Source: Granulicella sp. dw_53 (GTDB taxonomy: Bacteria; Acidobacteriota; Terriglobia; Terriglobales; Acidobacteriaceae). Taken from it: a stretch of DNA of 64,000 bases. Numbering within the stretch: position 1 is the first letter of the stretch; each line of letters begins with the position of its first letter. The position numbers and the translations under genes were made by a program. The stretch spans positions 620,001 to 684,000 of the forward strand of contig NZ_JAAVUR010000001.1 in assembly GCF_018449545.1 (NCBI RefSeq), in the 5' to 3' direction. The notes under the pieces were generated by a model. That model had not been told where the DNA came from, did not search any database, and saw only the letters and a program-made list of their open reading frames with translations. Below, in pieces: positions 9,400 to 18,376 of this stretch.

Positions 9400-11598
9400 T
9401 TAGAAGGCTGCCAGGTCTGCCATGGCGCGATAGAGGTCTTCCGGTTGCGGCAGGATTGCGTCTTCCAACAGCGGCTGGTAGGCGACGAAGGTGTCCATTG
9501 CTGCTACGCGGCGTACGGGGGCGTCGAGGTCGTGGAAGAGCTCGTCGCCGATGCGGGCGGCGATCTCGGCTCCGTAGCCCCAGCTCAGCATGTCTTCGTG
9601 GGCGATGATGACGCGGTTGGTCTTGCGGACGCTCTCGGCGATGGTCTCCCAGTCGTAGGGGCTGAGGCTGCGCAGATCGATGAGTTCGACGTCGATGCCG
9701 GCGTCGCGGTGCAGCTTTTGCGCTGCCTGCAATGCGCGCGGAACTACCGCGCCGTAGGTGACTAGGGTGAGGTCCTTTCCGGGACGCACAATCTTTGCCT
9801 TGCCGAAGGGGATGCAGAAGTCCGGGCCTGGATATGCGGCTCGTCCGAAGGTCTCGCGGTAGAGGCGCTTGTGCTCCAGGAAGAGCACGGGATCGTCGCA
9901 GCGGATGGCTGTGCGGAGAAGTCCAAGCGCGTCGAGGGCGTTGGAGGGCATGACTACGCGTACGCCGGGAGTGTGGGTGAAGATGCTCTCGCCGCTCTGC
10001 GAGTGATAGATGGAGCCACCAGTGAGGTAGCCGCCGATTGGCACACGCATTACGAGCGGGCAACTGAAGCCTGCGTTCGACCGCCAGCGGATCAATGCGA
10101 GCTCGTTGCGCATCTGGTGCATTGCGGGCCAGATGTAGTCGAAGAACTGGATCTCGACGACGGGCTTCAGTCCGCGGACGGCCATCCCGATGGCGCGGCC
10201 GACGATGTTTGCCTCCGCGAGTGGGGAGTTCCATACGCGGTCGTTGCCGAACTCGCGCTGCAGGCCGGAGGTTAGCTTGAAGACGCCGCCTTTGCCCTTG
10301 ATCTTTTCGTCCTGGAGGAGCGCGGTTCGGGTGGCATCTGCGACGTCCTCGCCGAAGACTACGATGCGCTCATCGCGGCGCATCTCGTCCTTGAGGCAGG
10401 TGTTGATGAGGTCCGCCATGGTGCGTTCGGCGGGGTCGTTTGCCGTGACGGGCGCGGTGTCGAAGCGGGCGTCTGTGCAGCTTAGATCTTCTGAGTACTG
10501 GTGGCGCAGGATCGTGGAGACCTCGGGGGCCTTGGCCCTGACGGCGCGGTCCGAGGCTTGCTGCACCTCCTCGTCGACCTTCTTTTCCAGTGCGTTGATG
10601 CCGTCGGCGTCGAGTATTCCCTCACGAAGAAGCCACACCTGCATCTTGGCGATGGGGTCCCGCAGCGCGTCTGCCTCGAGTTCGGCCGCAGAGCGGTAGT
10701 CGCGTTCATCTTCGCTCATGGAGTGCGAGTAGGGGCGGATCACATGGCCGTGGACCAGTGCGGGTCCGTTCCCTGCTCTGCAGTAGGCGACTGCTTCGAC
10801 CATTGCTTTGTAGCTGGCGATGGGGTCGGTCCCGTCGATTTCCGCGAAGTGGAAGTTGGGGAAGTTCGCGATCAAGCGCGAGATGTTGCCACCGGGAGTA
10901 TTTGCCTCTACTGGGGTCGAGATTGCGTAGCCGTTGTCCTCTACCACGTAGACGACGGGGAGCTTGCCGTTGCTGGCGGTGTTCAAGGACTCCCAGAACT
11001 CGCCCTGGCTTGTCGAACCTTCGCCGATGGAAACGTAGACGACTTCGTCGCCGTGGAATTTAACGTCTTTGAACTCGCGGTAGTCGCCTTCGTGCTTGGC
11101 AGCGGCTTCGGGATGGCGCGAGAAGTATCGTCCGGCCTCCGCGCAGCCGATGGCGTGCAGGCACTGGGTTGCGGTGGAGGAGCTAGAGGTGACGATGTTC
11201 AGCTTGCGGCTGGACCAGTGGGAGGGCATCTGGCGTCCGCCGCTGGCGGTATCGTCGGCTGCCCCTACTGCCTGCAAGAGCTGTTCTTCGACGGTGTTCC
11301 CCAGGGTCAGGCAGATGGCGCGATCCCGGTAGTAAGGGAAGAACCAGTCGTAGCCTGGTTTCAGGGCCATTCCGGCTGCTACGAGCAAGGCTTCGTGGCC
11401 TGCGCAGGAGATCTGGAAGAAGATCTTCTGCTGTCGCTTGAGAACGATCTCGCGGTCGTCCGTGCGGCGGGAGAGATACATCAGCCGATAGAACTCGATC
11501 AGGCGCTCCGGTGTCAGATCCGCCGTAACCTGCTCGAAAGCCTGCTCTTTGCTGTCTAGCTTACCCTCTTCCGCGACGCTTCCCGAGCGACGAGCCAT
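9400..11598 (-). CDS. Fused alpha-beta E1 of a branched-chain 2-oxoacid dehydrogenase
   Basis: Thiamine-diphosphate-dependent E1 that decarboxylates 2-oxoacids, most likely branched-chain ones, and transfers the acyl group to a lipoyl E2. Alpha and beta subunits are fused in one chain of 732 residues. The alpha-like part (about 1-370) has the ThDP motif [18 protein letters not shown] ending in VVEDN. The beta-like part starts near residue 387 ([26 protein letters not shown]) and ends with the usual transketolase C-terminal domain. The ATG at 11598 is preferred to a TTG at 11616 because GAGGAG lies six bases before it. No E2 or E3 gene is adjacent, so those subunits must be encoded elsewhere. 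The exact substrate (2-oxoisovalerate, pyruvate or acetoin) cannot be fixed from sequence alone. Confidence 0.93.
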   Translation of the reverse strand: MARRSGSVAEEGKLDSKEQAFEQVTADLTPERLIEFYRLMYLSRRTDDREIVLKRQQKIFFQISCAGHEALLVAAGMALKPGYDWFFPYYRDRAICLTLGNTVEEQLLQAVGAADDTASGGRQMPSHWSSRKLNIVTSSSSTATQCLHAIGCAEAGRYFSRHPEAAAKHEGDYREFKDVKFHGDEVVYVSIGEGSTSQGEFWESLNTASNGKLPVVYVVEDNGYAISTPVEANTPGGNISRLIANFPNFHFAEIDGTDPIASYKAMVEAVAYCRAGNGPALVHGHVIRPYSHSMSEDERDYRSAAELEADALRDPIAKMQVWLLREGILDADGINALEKKVDEEVQQASDRAVRAKAPEVSTILRHQYSEDLSCTDARFDTAPVTANDPAERTMADLINTCLKDEMRRDERIVVFGEDVADATRTALLQDEKIKGKGGVFKLTSGLQREFGNDRVWNSPLAEANIVGRAIGMAVRGLKPVVEIQFFDYIWPAMHQMRNELALIRWRSNAGFSCPLVMRVPIGGYLTGGSIYHSQSGESIFTHTPGVRVVMPSNALDALGLLRTAIRCDDPVLFLEHKRLYRETFGRAAYPGPDFCIPFGKAKIVRPGKDLTLVTYGAVVPRALQAAQKLHRDAGIDVELIDLRSLSPYDWETIAESVRKTNRVIIAHEDMLSWGYGAEIAARIGDELFHDLDAPVRRVAAMDTFVAYQPLLEDAILPQPEDLYRAMADLAAF

Positions 11599-12145
11599 GC
11601 GGTTCTCCTCAGCCAATTTCTACCATTTTGAAGGCCCTGCTGTCCTGCTTACGGCAGGCCTCGCGCAGAACTCAATAACATCCTATGAGAGGTCCGTTCC
11701 AACGCACAATTCTCTTACGATTCTCTCATCTAAAGATGGACTTGTGAGGGGTTGGGGATCGCGGCTGATGTCGGAGTTATTTCGATCCTGGCGACGATGT
11801 TCTTCGCTGTTTTATGGGCAAATTTCCCTGTGGAGAAGAAGTTACAAGTGCATCTTCTTTATGCGGATATGGTCGCACGGATGCTCGCTTCTTGTTCGTC
11901 ATTTTCGTATCGTCGGCCGTGAATCTAAAGTTTATTTCTGGATTTTCCTAAATCGACACTTAATCAGGTGTCTCATTTTGTACAAGTTTTCTGTTTTTCA
12001 TGATGCCCGCCTGGATGATGCATTCTTTTGCATGTGTTGGCCTGGATGTACTTAGCCGAATCATTTCACTGCATTGCGGCATTTGGTTGCTTTTTTACTC
12101 AAACTAACTCGTGCAAGTGATACATGGGGCGTGGTATTGGTGTGC
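11599..12145. other. Intergenic region between divergent genes, no gene seen
   Basis: About 550 bases separate the divergent E1 and FkbM genes. The right half (about 11800-12080) is clearly more T-rich than its surroundings. An open frame spans much of it, but its translation is rich in Trp, Cys, Phe and Arg with no domain pattern, so I do not accept it as a gene. The region must hold the promoters of both flanking genes, although I see no clear -35/-10 pair. Confidence 0.5.
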
Positions 12146-13108
12146 ATGCAGAATATAGTGAGGTCTGTCAACAAGCCGGAGTATCTGCTCCAGCCAGGAG
12201 CTCTACTCCGCAGGGTGTTCGGCAAGCATACCGAGGAGGGGCTCGTCACGGTTGAGCTTCCATGGAAGCTTCCCATCGAGGTGAATACGTCCGAGGTGAT
12301 GGGTCGGACGATCGCACATCATGGCCTGTTTGAGATGTCCGTGGTGGAAGGAATCTTCCGGCTGACAGAGCCGGACGATGTGTTCCTCGATGTGGGCGCG
12401 AATATCGGGTACATGTCCTCTGTGGCGATCGCCGCGGGGGCGAAGAAGATCTTCTCCTTTGAGCCGCATCCTGAACTCTTCAAACACTTGGATAAAAACA
12501 GATCGTTGTGGGTGGGCGTGTATCCAACGATGTCTGCGTCCATCTGCGTCAATCAGATGGCTGTGAGTACCCACAAAGGAACGGCGCATCTCCGTTTTCC
12601 GGAGAAAGATTTTGCGGGCAATTATGGGCTAGCGTCGTTGGATCGATGGCAGGACGGCGATTTCAAGGAGGTCGAGGTTCCTACTATTACCCTGACCGAG
12701 ATTCTTGAGCAGTGCGACGGGAAGGCTGGGGTGTTGAAGATCGACATTGAAGGTCACGAGTTAGCCACCTTCAACGCTAGTCTGGATGTACTCAGCGCTG
12801 GAAGAATAAGGGACATCATCTTCGAGGACGATCACGGAATGGAATCGCCGGTCTGTGTTCTTCTTCGGACCGCTGGCTATACGATCTTCGGGCTGTATAA
12901 GACGATATTTGGGCCGGTACTGCTTGAGACGGCAACGGATGTCATTCGATTGAATGAACGCTCTCATGAGGGATGCCAGAATTTCATAGCGAGCCGAGAT
13001 CCCATGCGGGTCAAGCGGCGGATGGCAGGACATGGCTTCCGATGCCTGGCCCATCCGAATGTGGTGGAACGCAGCTTGAAATTAAAACCGCTGAGTGTGA
13101 GTGCATAA
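12146..13108 (+). CDS. FkbM family SAM-dependent methyltransferase
   Basis: Probable O-methyltransferase of 320 residues acting on a sugar or small hydroxyl substrate. Motif I is FLDVGANIGYMSSVA. It is followed by the acidic ribose-binding loop FSFEPHPELFKHL and by VLKIDIEGHELATFN, the FkbM hallmark near the C-terminal third. A TTG start 72 bases upstream would add 24 residues without known pattern, so I use the ATG at 12146. Ribosome-site evidence is weak for both. It stands alone between an E1 gene and an ABC ATPase, with AT-rich DNA upstream, so its substrate is unknown. It could act on cell-surface glycans made by the cluster 20 kb away, but nothing in the sequence ties them together. Confidence 0.85.
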   Translation: MQNIVRSVNKPEYLLQPGALLRRVFGKHTEEGLVTVELPWKLPIEVNTSEVMGRTIAHHGLFEMSVVEGIFRLTEPDDVFLDVGANIGYMSSVAIAAGAKKIFSFEPHPELFKHLDKNRSLWVGVYPTMSASICVNQMAVSTHKGTAHLRFPEKDFAGNYGLASLDRWQDGDFKEVEVPTITLTEILEQCDGKAGVLKIDIEGHELATFNASLDVLSAGRIRDIIFEDDHGMESPVCVLLRTAGYTIFGLYKTIFGPVLLETATDVIRLNERSHEGCQNFIASRDPMRVKRRMAGHGFRCLAHPNVVERSLKLKPLSVSA

Positions 13109-13168
13109 GAGGGATGCTCTTGGTGTGTGGGTTTCAAGAGTCCTTCTATAAATAGCAATCGTTGGGAT

Positions 13169-13981
13169 CTACCAGGCGTGGTGGAAGCCGTCTTTTTGGG
13201 TGAGGCGCACCTCGGTTTGGAAGAGGTCGCTGAGGATGGGGGCGGTGAGGAGGGTGTCTTTGGGGCCGTCGGCGTGGATGCGGCCGTCTTTTAACATAAT
13301 GATGCGGTTGATCTCAGGGATGATGTCGGCGATGTGGTGGGTGATGAGAAGGATACCGGTTCCCTGCTGGGCGAGGGTGCGGAGCAGGTCGCGGAGGTCC
13401 TGCTGGGCGGCGAGGTCGAGGGCGTTGGAGGGCTCGTCGAGGAGAAGCATGGAGGAGGAGGCCGCTTGCTCTGAGCTGGCGTGGGCTGAACCTACGAGGG
13501 CGCGGCCGATCATGATGCGGCGCTGCTGGCCGGCGGACATCTCTCCGACTGGCTTGTTGGCGAGGGAGACGCCGCCGATGCGGTGAAGGACCTCGTCGGT
13601 GCGGGCTTGCATCTCCGGGGTGATGGAGGAGAGGAGGTTGGGCCAGAGGGTGGAGCTGGAGAAGAAGCCGGTGAGGACGGCGTCGCGGCCGGTGGTGTGG
13701 AGGGTGGGTTTGCCGGGAAGTTCTGCAGAGACGACGCCGAGGCGCTTCTTGAGCTCGGTGAGGTCCCAACGGGCGCGTCCGAAGATGCTGACGGAGGTAT
13801 CCGGCTGGACGATGGGGTAGCACTCGCAGGTGATGGTCTTGATGAGGGTGGATTTTCCGCAGCCGTTGGGGCCGAGGATGGCGATGTGTTCGCCGGCGGC
13901 GATGGTGAGGTTGATGTCGTGGAGTACGGTGTTGCTGCCGCGGGCGATGTTGACGTGTCGGAGATCAAGAAAAGGAAGCAT
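13169..13981 (-). CDS. ABC transporter ATP-binding protein (stand-alone)
   Basis: ATPase of 270 residues with a full nucleotide-binding domain: Walker A GPNGCGKST (residues 37-45), signature MSAGQQRR near 145, Walker B MLLLDEPSNALDL near 175, and the switch His in LLITHH. The start of the domain (LDLRHVNIARGSNTVLHDI) fits the YlmA/Uup-neighbour type of soluble ABC ATPases. No permease gene lies beside it, so the transport partner, if any, is elsewhere. A GTG at 14017 would add 12 residues. I prefer the ATG at 13981 because the family begins only a few residues before the first strand. The gene is strongly C-rich in third positions, in line with the local strand skew. Confidence 0.92.
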   Translation of the reverse strand: MLPFLDLRHVNIARGSNTVLHDINLTIAAGEHIAILGPNGCGKSTLIKTITCECYPIVQPDTSVSIFGRARWDLTELKKRLGVVSAELPGKPTLHTTGRDAVLTGFFSSSTLWPNLLSSITPEMQARTDEVLHRIGGVSLANKPVGEMSAGQQRRIMIGRALVGSAHASSEQAASSSMLLLDEPSNALDLAAQQDLRDLLRTLAQQGTGILLITHHIADIIPEINRIIMLKDGRIHADGPKDTLLTAPILSDLFQTEVRLTQKDGFHHAW

Positions 13982-14121
13982 CTTTCTTAGGATAGATCGT
14001 AGCGGCGGTAACGTCACGCGGCGGACATAGCGGTGGCTATGGACCGCGATACCTCCGAATGAAGGCAGCCGGCATCCATGTGAGTACCAATTGGATTTGT
14101 CGATTGATTCCGGTTTTCATC

Positions 14122-14979
14122 ATGCGCAACTTCACCCTGCATCTTGGCCTTTGGGCCCTTGTCCTCTCTGCTCTTACCAGTGCTGAGCGTTGTCGCGCGC
14201 AGTCGGAAGAGGTTGCGATGCTGACCACGGCGGAGGGCATTCCTGCCGCGCTGCCCGATGCTCCTTCGTTCGTGCTGCAACAGGAAGGAGCAATACAGAG
14301 TTCCGGAGAACGAGAGGCGCAGGAGACTGAGGATGAGCGAAAGGCGCGACTACATGCCCAGGCTCAAAAGGAGCTTGAGGGTCAAGTGCAGCAGCGCATC
14401 ATGACAGTAGTGCCGAACTTCAATACGGTGATTAGCGGGCGTGCCGTGCCGCTTTCGAAGGGACAGAAGACGGTGTTGGCGCTGCACTCGACGTTCGACC
14501 CATTCAACGGGGTGGGGGCGTTTGTGCTGGCGGGGTTCAGCGAGATTGCGGGAACGCATCGTGGATATGGTTGGGGAGCTGAGGGTTACTTCAAACGCGT
14601 TGGAGCGAATGCCGCCGATATCGTGGATGGAACAATGTTGGCGGGAGCGGTTTACCCGATTCTGCTGCATCAGGATCCTCGTTTTTTCCGTAAAGGGAGC
14701 GGCACAATTCGGACGCGGGTTCGTCATGCGCTGCTAGGGGCGTTTATCTGTCGTGGAGATAACGGGAAGCGCCAACCCAACTACTCGAATGTGCTGGGAA
14801 ACTTCAGCGCGGGGTTAATCTCGAACGTTTACTATCCTTCCGACGAGACGGGCATTGGGCTGTCGTTGGTGAACTCTTCGGTCGTGACGCTAGAGGGGGC
14901 GCTGGGGAATCTCGCTCTCGAGTTCTCGCCGGATGTCTCGAGATGGTGGCGCGAGAGACGTCATCCTAAGGTGCCTTGA
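14122..14979 (+). CDS. Secreted protein of unknown function (Acidobacteriota type)
   Basis: Unassigned protein of 285 residues. It starts MRNFTLHLGLWALVLSALTS with a signal peptide probably cleaved after CRA. A linker rich in Glu, Gln and Arg follows, possibly coiled coil (EREAQETEDERKARLHAQAQ), and then a conserved-looking domain with small-residue-rich hydrophobic segments (VGAFVLAGFSEIAGTHRGYG, GTMLAGAVYPILLHQDPRFF, LGNFSAGLISNVYYPSDETG). Proteins with PNFNTV..G...LS..QK and HQDPRFF-like segments recur in Terriglobia genomes as hypothetical proteins, to my knowledge without assigned function. The alternating Gly/aromatic pattern would suit a membrane-associated or outer-membrane location. 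An ATG 63 bases upstream is possible, but it would bury the signal peptide. Confidence 0.8.
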   Translation: MRNFTLHLGLWALVLSALTSAERCRAQSEEVAMLTTAEGIPAALPDAPSFVLQQEGAIQSSGEREAQETEDERKARLHAQAQKELEGQVQQRIMTVVPNFNTVISGRAVPLSKGQKTVLALHSTFDPFNGVGAFVLAGFSEIAGTHRGYGWGAEGYFKRVGANAADIVDGTMLAGAVYPILLHQDPRFFRKGSGTIRTRVRHALLGAFICRGDNGKRQPNYSNVLGNFSAGLISNVYYPSDETGIGLSLVNSSVVTLEGALGNLALEFSPDVSRWWRERRHPKVP

Positions 14980-15080
14980 TTCGGTGCGACCGCGATTTGC
15001 GCAGCTCCAGAAAAATGGCAGAGCGTAACGGTGATCAGGGGGATAAGAAGAGCGATAAGAGCAAAGGAATTGGATTTGGT

Positions 15081-15836
15081 TTAGTCGATGCGTCTTAGGA
15101 TGTTGCCTACGATGCCGCCTACTACTCCTGCTTCGGTCTGTTCGGCACGGTGGGAGGGCATGTACTCCTGTAGTTGATGGGCGAGCCGGGAGATGGGGAG
15201 GGTTTGGAGCCAGATGCGGCCGGGGCCGGTGAGGGCCGCGAGGAAGATACCGTCGCCACCGAAGATCATGTTCCTAAGGCCGGGGATACGCTGGATCTGG
15301 AAGGCGACGCTGGACTGGAAGGCTCCGACGTGGCCGGGATGGACGCGGAGGGTTTCGCCAGCGGCGAGGTCTTTGATGACGACTTCGCCGGAGAGCTCGA
15401 GCCAGGCGGTTCCCTGTCCAGAGATCTTCTGCAGGAGGAAGCCGTCGCCGCCGAAGATGCCCGCGCCGAGAGATTGCTGGAAGCCGACGCCGAGTTCGAT
15501 GCCAGCGGTGGCGCAGAGGAAGCCGTGGCGGTGGATGAGGTATTCGTATCCGTTGCCCACGGGGACGGGGACGATGTGGCCGGGGACGCGGGTGGCGAAG
15601 GCGACCTCGCCGGGGACTCTGTAGGCGCGGTACTCGGTCATGAAGAGCGATCCGCCGCCGGCGACGCGCTTGATGACGCCAAGGAAGCCTCCGCCACCGG
15701 CGTGCTGGGTGTGGGTGGTCATCTGGATCGAGGCGGACATCCAGGAGAGCTCGCCGGCTTCGGAGATGACGGCGTCGTTGGGGTCGAGGGCGAACTCGAG
15801 GACGGGCATGGTGGTGCCGGTGATGCGATGGTTCAT
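15081..15836 (-). CDS. AIM24 / TIGR00266 family protein
   Basis: Cytoplasmic beta-rich protein of 251 residues. The recurrent pattern matches the TIGR00266/AIM24 family: PVLEFALDPNDAVISEAGELSWM near the N-terminus, GGGGFLGVIKRVAGGGSLFMTEY in the middle, then repeated LGAGIFGGDGFLLQKISGQG and MIFGGDGIFLAALTGPG. Bacterial members have no firmly known role; in mitochondria AIM24 affects inner-membrane organisation. The ATG has GGAG seven bases upstream. It is co-oriented with tdh, whose stop lies 56 bases upstream, and may share its transcript. There is no signal peptide. Confidence 0.9.
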   Translation of the reverse strand: MNHRITGTTMPVLEFALDPNDAVISEAGELSWMSASIQMTTHTQHAGGGGFLGVIKRVAGGGSLFMTEYRAYRVPGEVAFATRVPGHIVPVPVGNGYEYLIHRHGFLCATAGIELGVGFQQSLGAGIFGGDGFLLQKISGQGTAWLELSGEVVIKDLAAGETLRVHPGHVGAFQSSVAFQIQRIPGLRNMIFGGDGIFLAALTGPGRIWLQTLPISRLAHQLQEYMPSHRAEQTEAGVVGGIVGNILRRID

Positions 15837-15892
15837 GACAGTTCTCCGTTGTGCTCCGAGGGCAGTATACGGCTATGCCAGATCACGCCAGT

Positions 15893-16927
15893 CTATGACA
15901 CATCACGCCAGTCAAGGATGACCTTGCCGGAGTTGCCGGAGCGCATGGCAGAGAAGCCGTCCTCGTAGTCGCGCCAGTTCATGCGGTGGGTGATGACGGA
16001 GGAGATGTCGAGGCCGGTCTCGAGCATCACGGTCATCATGTACCAGGTCTCGTACATCTCACGGCCGTAGATGCCGCGGAGGGTGAGTTGATTGAAGACG
16101 ACCTGGTTCCAGTCGATGGCGATCTGTTCGGAGGGGATGCCTAGCATGGCGATCTTGCCGCCGTGGCTCATGTTGGAGAGCATGTCACGGAAGGCGGAGG
16201 GGTTGCCGGACATCTCCAGGCCGACGTCGAAGCCTTCCTGCATATGTAACTGATTTTGAATTTTGGCGAGAAGCGTAGTGCGGGGATCGACGGCCAGGGT
16301 GACGCCGACCTTTTCGGCGAGGGCGCGGCGGTAGGGATTGGGATCGGAGATGACGACGTGGCGGGCTCCGGCGTGGCGGGCTACGGCTGCGGCCATGATG
16401 CCGATGGGGCCCGCGCCGGTGACGAGAACGTCTTCCCCGAGGACGGGAAAGGCCAGGGCGGTGTGGACGGCGTTGCCGAGGGGATCGAAGATGGAGGCGA
16501 TCTCGAGCGAGATGCCCTTGGAGTGCTGCCAGATGTTGGACATGGGCAGAACGACGAACTCGGCGAAGGCACCGTTGCGATTAACGCCGACGCCCATGGT
16601 GTGGGCGCAGAGATGGCGGCGGCCGGCGAGGCAGTTGCGGCAGCGGCCACAGACGACGTGACCTTCGCCGGAGACGATCTGGCCGATGGCTAGGTCGTCG
16701 ACGTTCGAGCCAATGGCGACGACTTCGCCGACGAACTCGTGGCCGATGGTGAGGCCGGGCTGGATGACGGAGCTGGCCCAGGCGTCCCACTCGTAGATGT
16801 GGAGGTCTGTGCCACAGATGCCAGTGTAGAGGACGCGGATTTTGACGTCGTTGATGCCGATCTCGGGTTCGGGTACGTCTTCGAGCCAGAGGCCGCGTTC
16901 TGCGCGGCTTTTTACAAGTGCCTTCAA
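15893..16927 (-). CDS. tdh: L-threonine 3-dehydrogenase
   Basis: Zinc-dependent medium-chain dehydrogenase oxidising L-threonine to 2-amino-3-oxobutyrate with NAD+. The 344-residue protein follows E. coli Tdh closely. Catalytic zinc ligands are Cys38, His63 and Glu64. Structural zinc cysteines are 93, 96, 99 and 107, the same positions as E. coli. Segments [35 protein letters not shown], and [12 protein letters not shown] are also family-specific. I take the TTG at 16927 as start because it gives MKALVKS, the usual family beginning, with AAAGG about ten bases upstream. The ATG at 16963 would add 12 residues and has no ribosome site. The usual partner kbl is not adjacent. Confidence 0.93.
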   Translation of the reverse strand: MKALVKSRAERGLWLEDVPEPEIGINDVKIRVLYTGICGTDLHIYEWDAWASSVIQPGLTIGHEFVGEVVAIGSNVDDLAIGQIVSGEGHVVCGRCRNCLAGRRHLCAHTMGVGVNRNGAFAEFVVLPMSNIWQHSKGISLEIASIFDPLGNAVHTALAFPVLGEDVLVTGAGPIGIMAAAVARHAGARHVVISDPNPYRRALAEKVGVTLAVDPRTTLLAKIQNQLHMQEGFDVGLEMSGNPSAFRDMLSNMSHGGKIAMLGIPSEQIAIDWNQVVFNQLTLRGIYGREMYETWYMMTVMLETGLDISSVITHRMNWRDYEDGFSAMRSGNSGKVILDWRDVS

Positions 16928-17059
16928 GGGAGATGCCTTTCTAGAGTGCCCAGCGCCCGACATGGGACGCGGTGACTCGCTTTGGTCGAGCCCTCGTCAT
17001 TTTACGCTGAAGGCTCGTTCCTTCCCTGCTGATTCGGGCTTGACATATCGAGGACTCTT

Positions 17060-18331
17060 TTATTGTGTGGGGCGGGCTCGGTAGAGATATGCGGTTGGGC
17101 TCTCTTCTCCGTTGTTGCTGGTGGCGACGAAGACGCTGCCGTCGGCGTCTAGGGCGACGGTTGGGTAGCGGTCGAGACTGACGGTTCCGGGAAGAGTCTG
17201 AGGCGGTGTGGTCTTCCCGTCGCTCGAGATGGTGACCAGGAAGGAGGAGAAGCTTCCCCATGTGCCGTTTTCTCCCGAGGTGCGGCCGGAGAAGGTGAGG
17301 GCGATACGACCGTCGTCGGTGGCGGTGAGGAAGGGGTGGTTAGCGCCGGGGATGTTGCCGTCGATAGAGAGAGGTGCATGGAAAGAGGCTCCGCCGTCGG
17401 TGGACTGGGCGAGGCGTAGACCGGGGTGGTTGCTGGCTGCGGAGTACCAGACGACGAGGAGTTTACCGTTCTGCACGGCCATGACGGGGCCGGACTCGGG
17501 GCAGCCGAGGATGCGCCAGCGGTCGAGGTTGACGCGAACGGGTTCGCTGAAGTGTTCGCCGAAGTCGTTGGAGGTGGCGACGGCGATGTCGCGCTCGTTG
17601 TCTCCGTAGACGTGGCGGTAGGCGACGTAGACCTTGCCGTTGGGGCCGAAGGCGATGGAGGGGCGGCAGCAGGGGCAGGAGAGGATAGCGACCTTGACGT
17701 TCTTGTGGAAGGTGAGTCCCTTGTCGGTGGAGCGGGCGAGGTAGATGTTGAAGGTGCCGTTGCTGGTGTTGTCACGGCCGTCGAGCCATGCGGCGTAAAC
17801 GTCGCCGTTGGGGGCGAGGCCCAGGGATGGGAAGCCGGAGTAGGACTTGTCGGTGGGGAGCTTATCGGTGACGGGGACTCCGACGGGAGGCTTGGCGTCC
17901 ATGCCACTGGAACGGGCGAGGAGGATGCGAGAGCCGGAGGACTCTGAGCGGTCCATCCAGAGGGCGTAGGCGTACATGGCGCGGCTGGCGAGTTGCGGAG
18001 CGTTTTCGGAGGAGGCGTTGACGGTGGCGTCTTCGGCGCTGAGGCGTTGCGGGGCCATCCAGTGCTCTCCTCCGTCGTGCGACATGCGGAGTTGGAGGGT
18101 GCTGGCTTCGTGGCTTCCCTCCACGGTGAGAAGGTAGAGGCCACCCGCTACTGTGCTGCCGACGACTGGGCGGCGTGCGCTGAAGAGCGGGCGGGGTTGA
18201 GGCTCGAAGCGGTACGCCGGTTCCTGGGTGAGAGTGAAGCCAGAGCGGTGACGCGAGTGCCAGAGGGCGAAGGGTACGCCTGAGAGCAGGAGCAGTGCGG
18301 CAACGGTGACAGTGAAGGATTTCAATCTCAT
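17060..18331 (-). CDS. Secreted BNR/Asp-box beta-propeller with a CPCC motif
   Basis: Exported protein of 423 residues with an N-terminal signal or anchor (MRLKSFTVTVAALLLLSG). At least four Asp-boxes of the S-x-D-x-G-x-x-W/F type are visible: SHDGGEHW, STDKGLTF, SNDFGEHF and STDGGASF. This predicts a six-bladed sialidase-like propeller. Catalytic arginines and a tyrosine pair of true sialidases are not evident. Unusually, it has SCPCCRPSIAFGP and GCPESGP in adjacent blades, giving four cysteines that could bind a metal or form disulfides. It ends a co-directional run copC-copD-small Cys/His protein-TonB receptor-BNR, with 45 bases to the receptor gene. A role in copper handling in the periplasm or at the surface is inferred from this neighbourhood. 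A ribosome site AAGGAAAAG precedes the ATG. Confidence 0.85.
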   Translation of the reverse strand: MRLKSFTVTVAALLLLSGVPFALWHSRHRSGFTLTQEPAYRFEPQPRPLFSARRPVVGSTVAGGLYLLTVEGSHEASTLQLRMSHDGGEHWMAPQRLSAEDATVNASSENAPQLASRAMYAYALWMDRSESSGSRILLARSSGMDAKPPVGVPVTDKLPTDKSYSGFPSLGLAPNGDVYAAWLDGRDNTSNGTFNIYLARSTDKGLTFHKNVKVAILSCPCCRPSIAFGPNGKVYVAYRHVYGDNERDIAVATSNDFGEHFSEPVRVNLDRWRILGCPESGPVMAVQNGKLLVVWYSAASNHPGLRLAQSTDGGASFHAPLSIDGNIPGANHPFLTATDDGRIALTFSGRTSGENGTWGSFSSFLVTISSDGKTTPPQTLPGTVSLDRYPTVALDADGSVFVATSNNGEESPTAYLYRARPTQ

Positions 18332-18376
18332 GGCAATCTTTTCCTTTTGTGGCTGATGTGAGAGAAAGCCTTTCCG

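Noticed and set aside
11549..12055. Open frame of 168 codons between the E1 and FkbM genes
   Set aside because: It begins inside the E1 gene on the other strand and its translation is rich in Trp, Cys, Phe and Arg, with no domain pattern or ribosome site.
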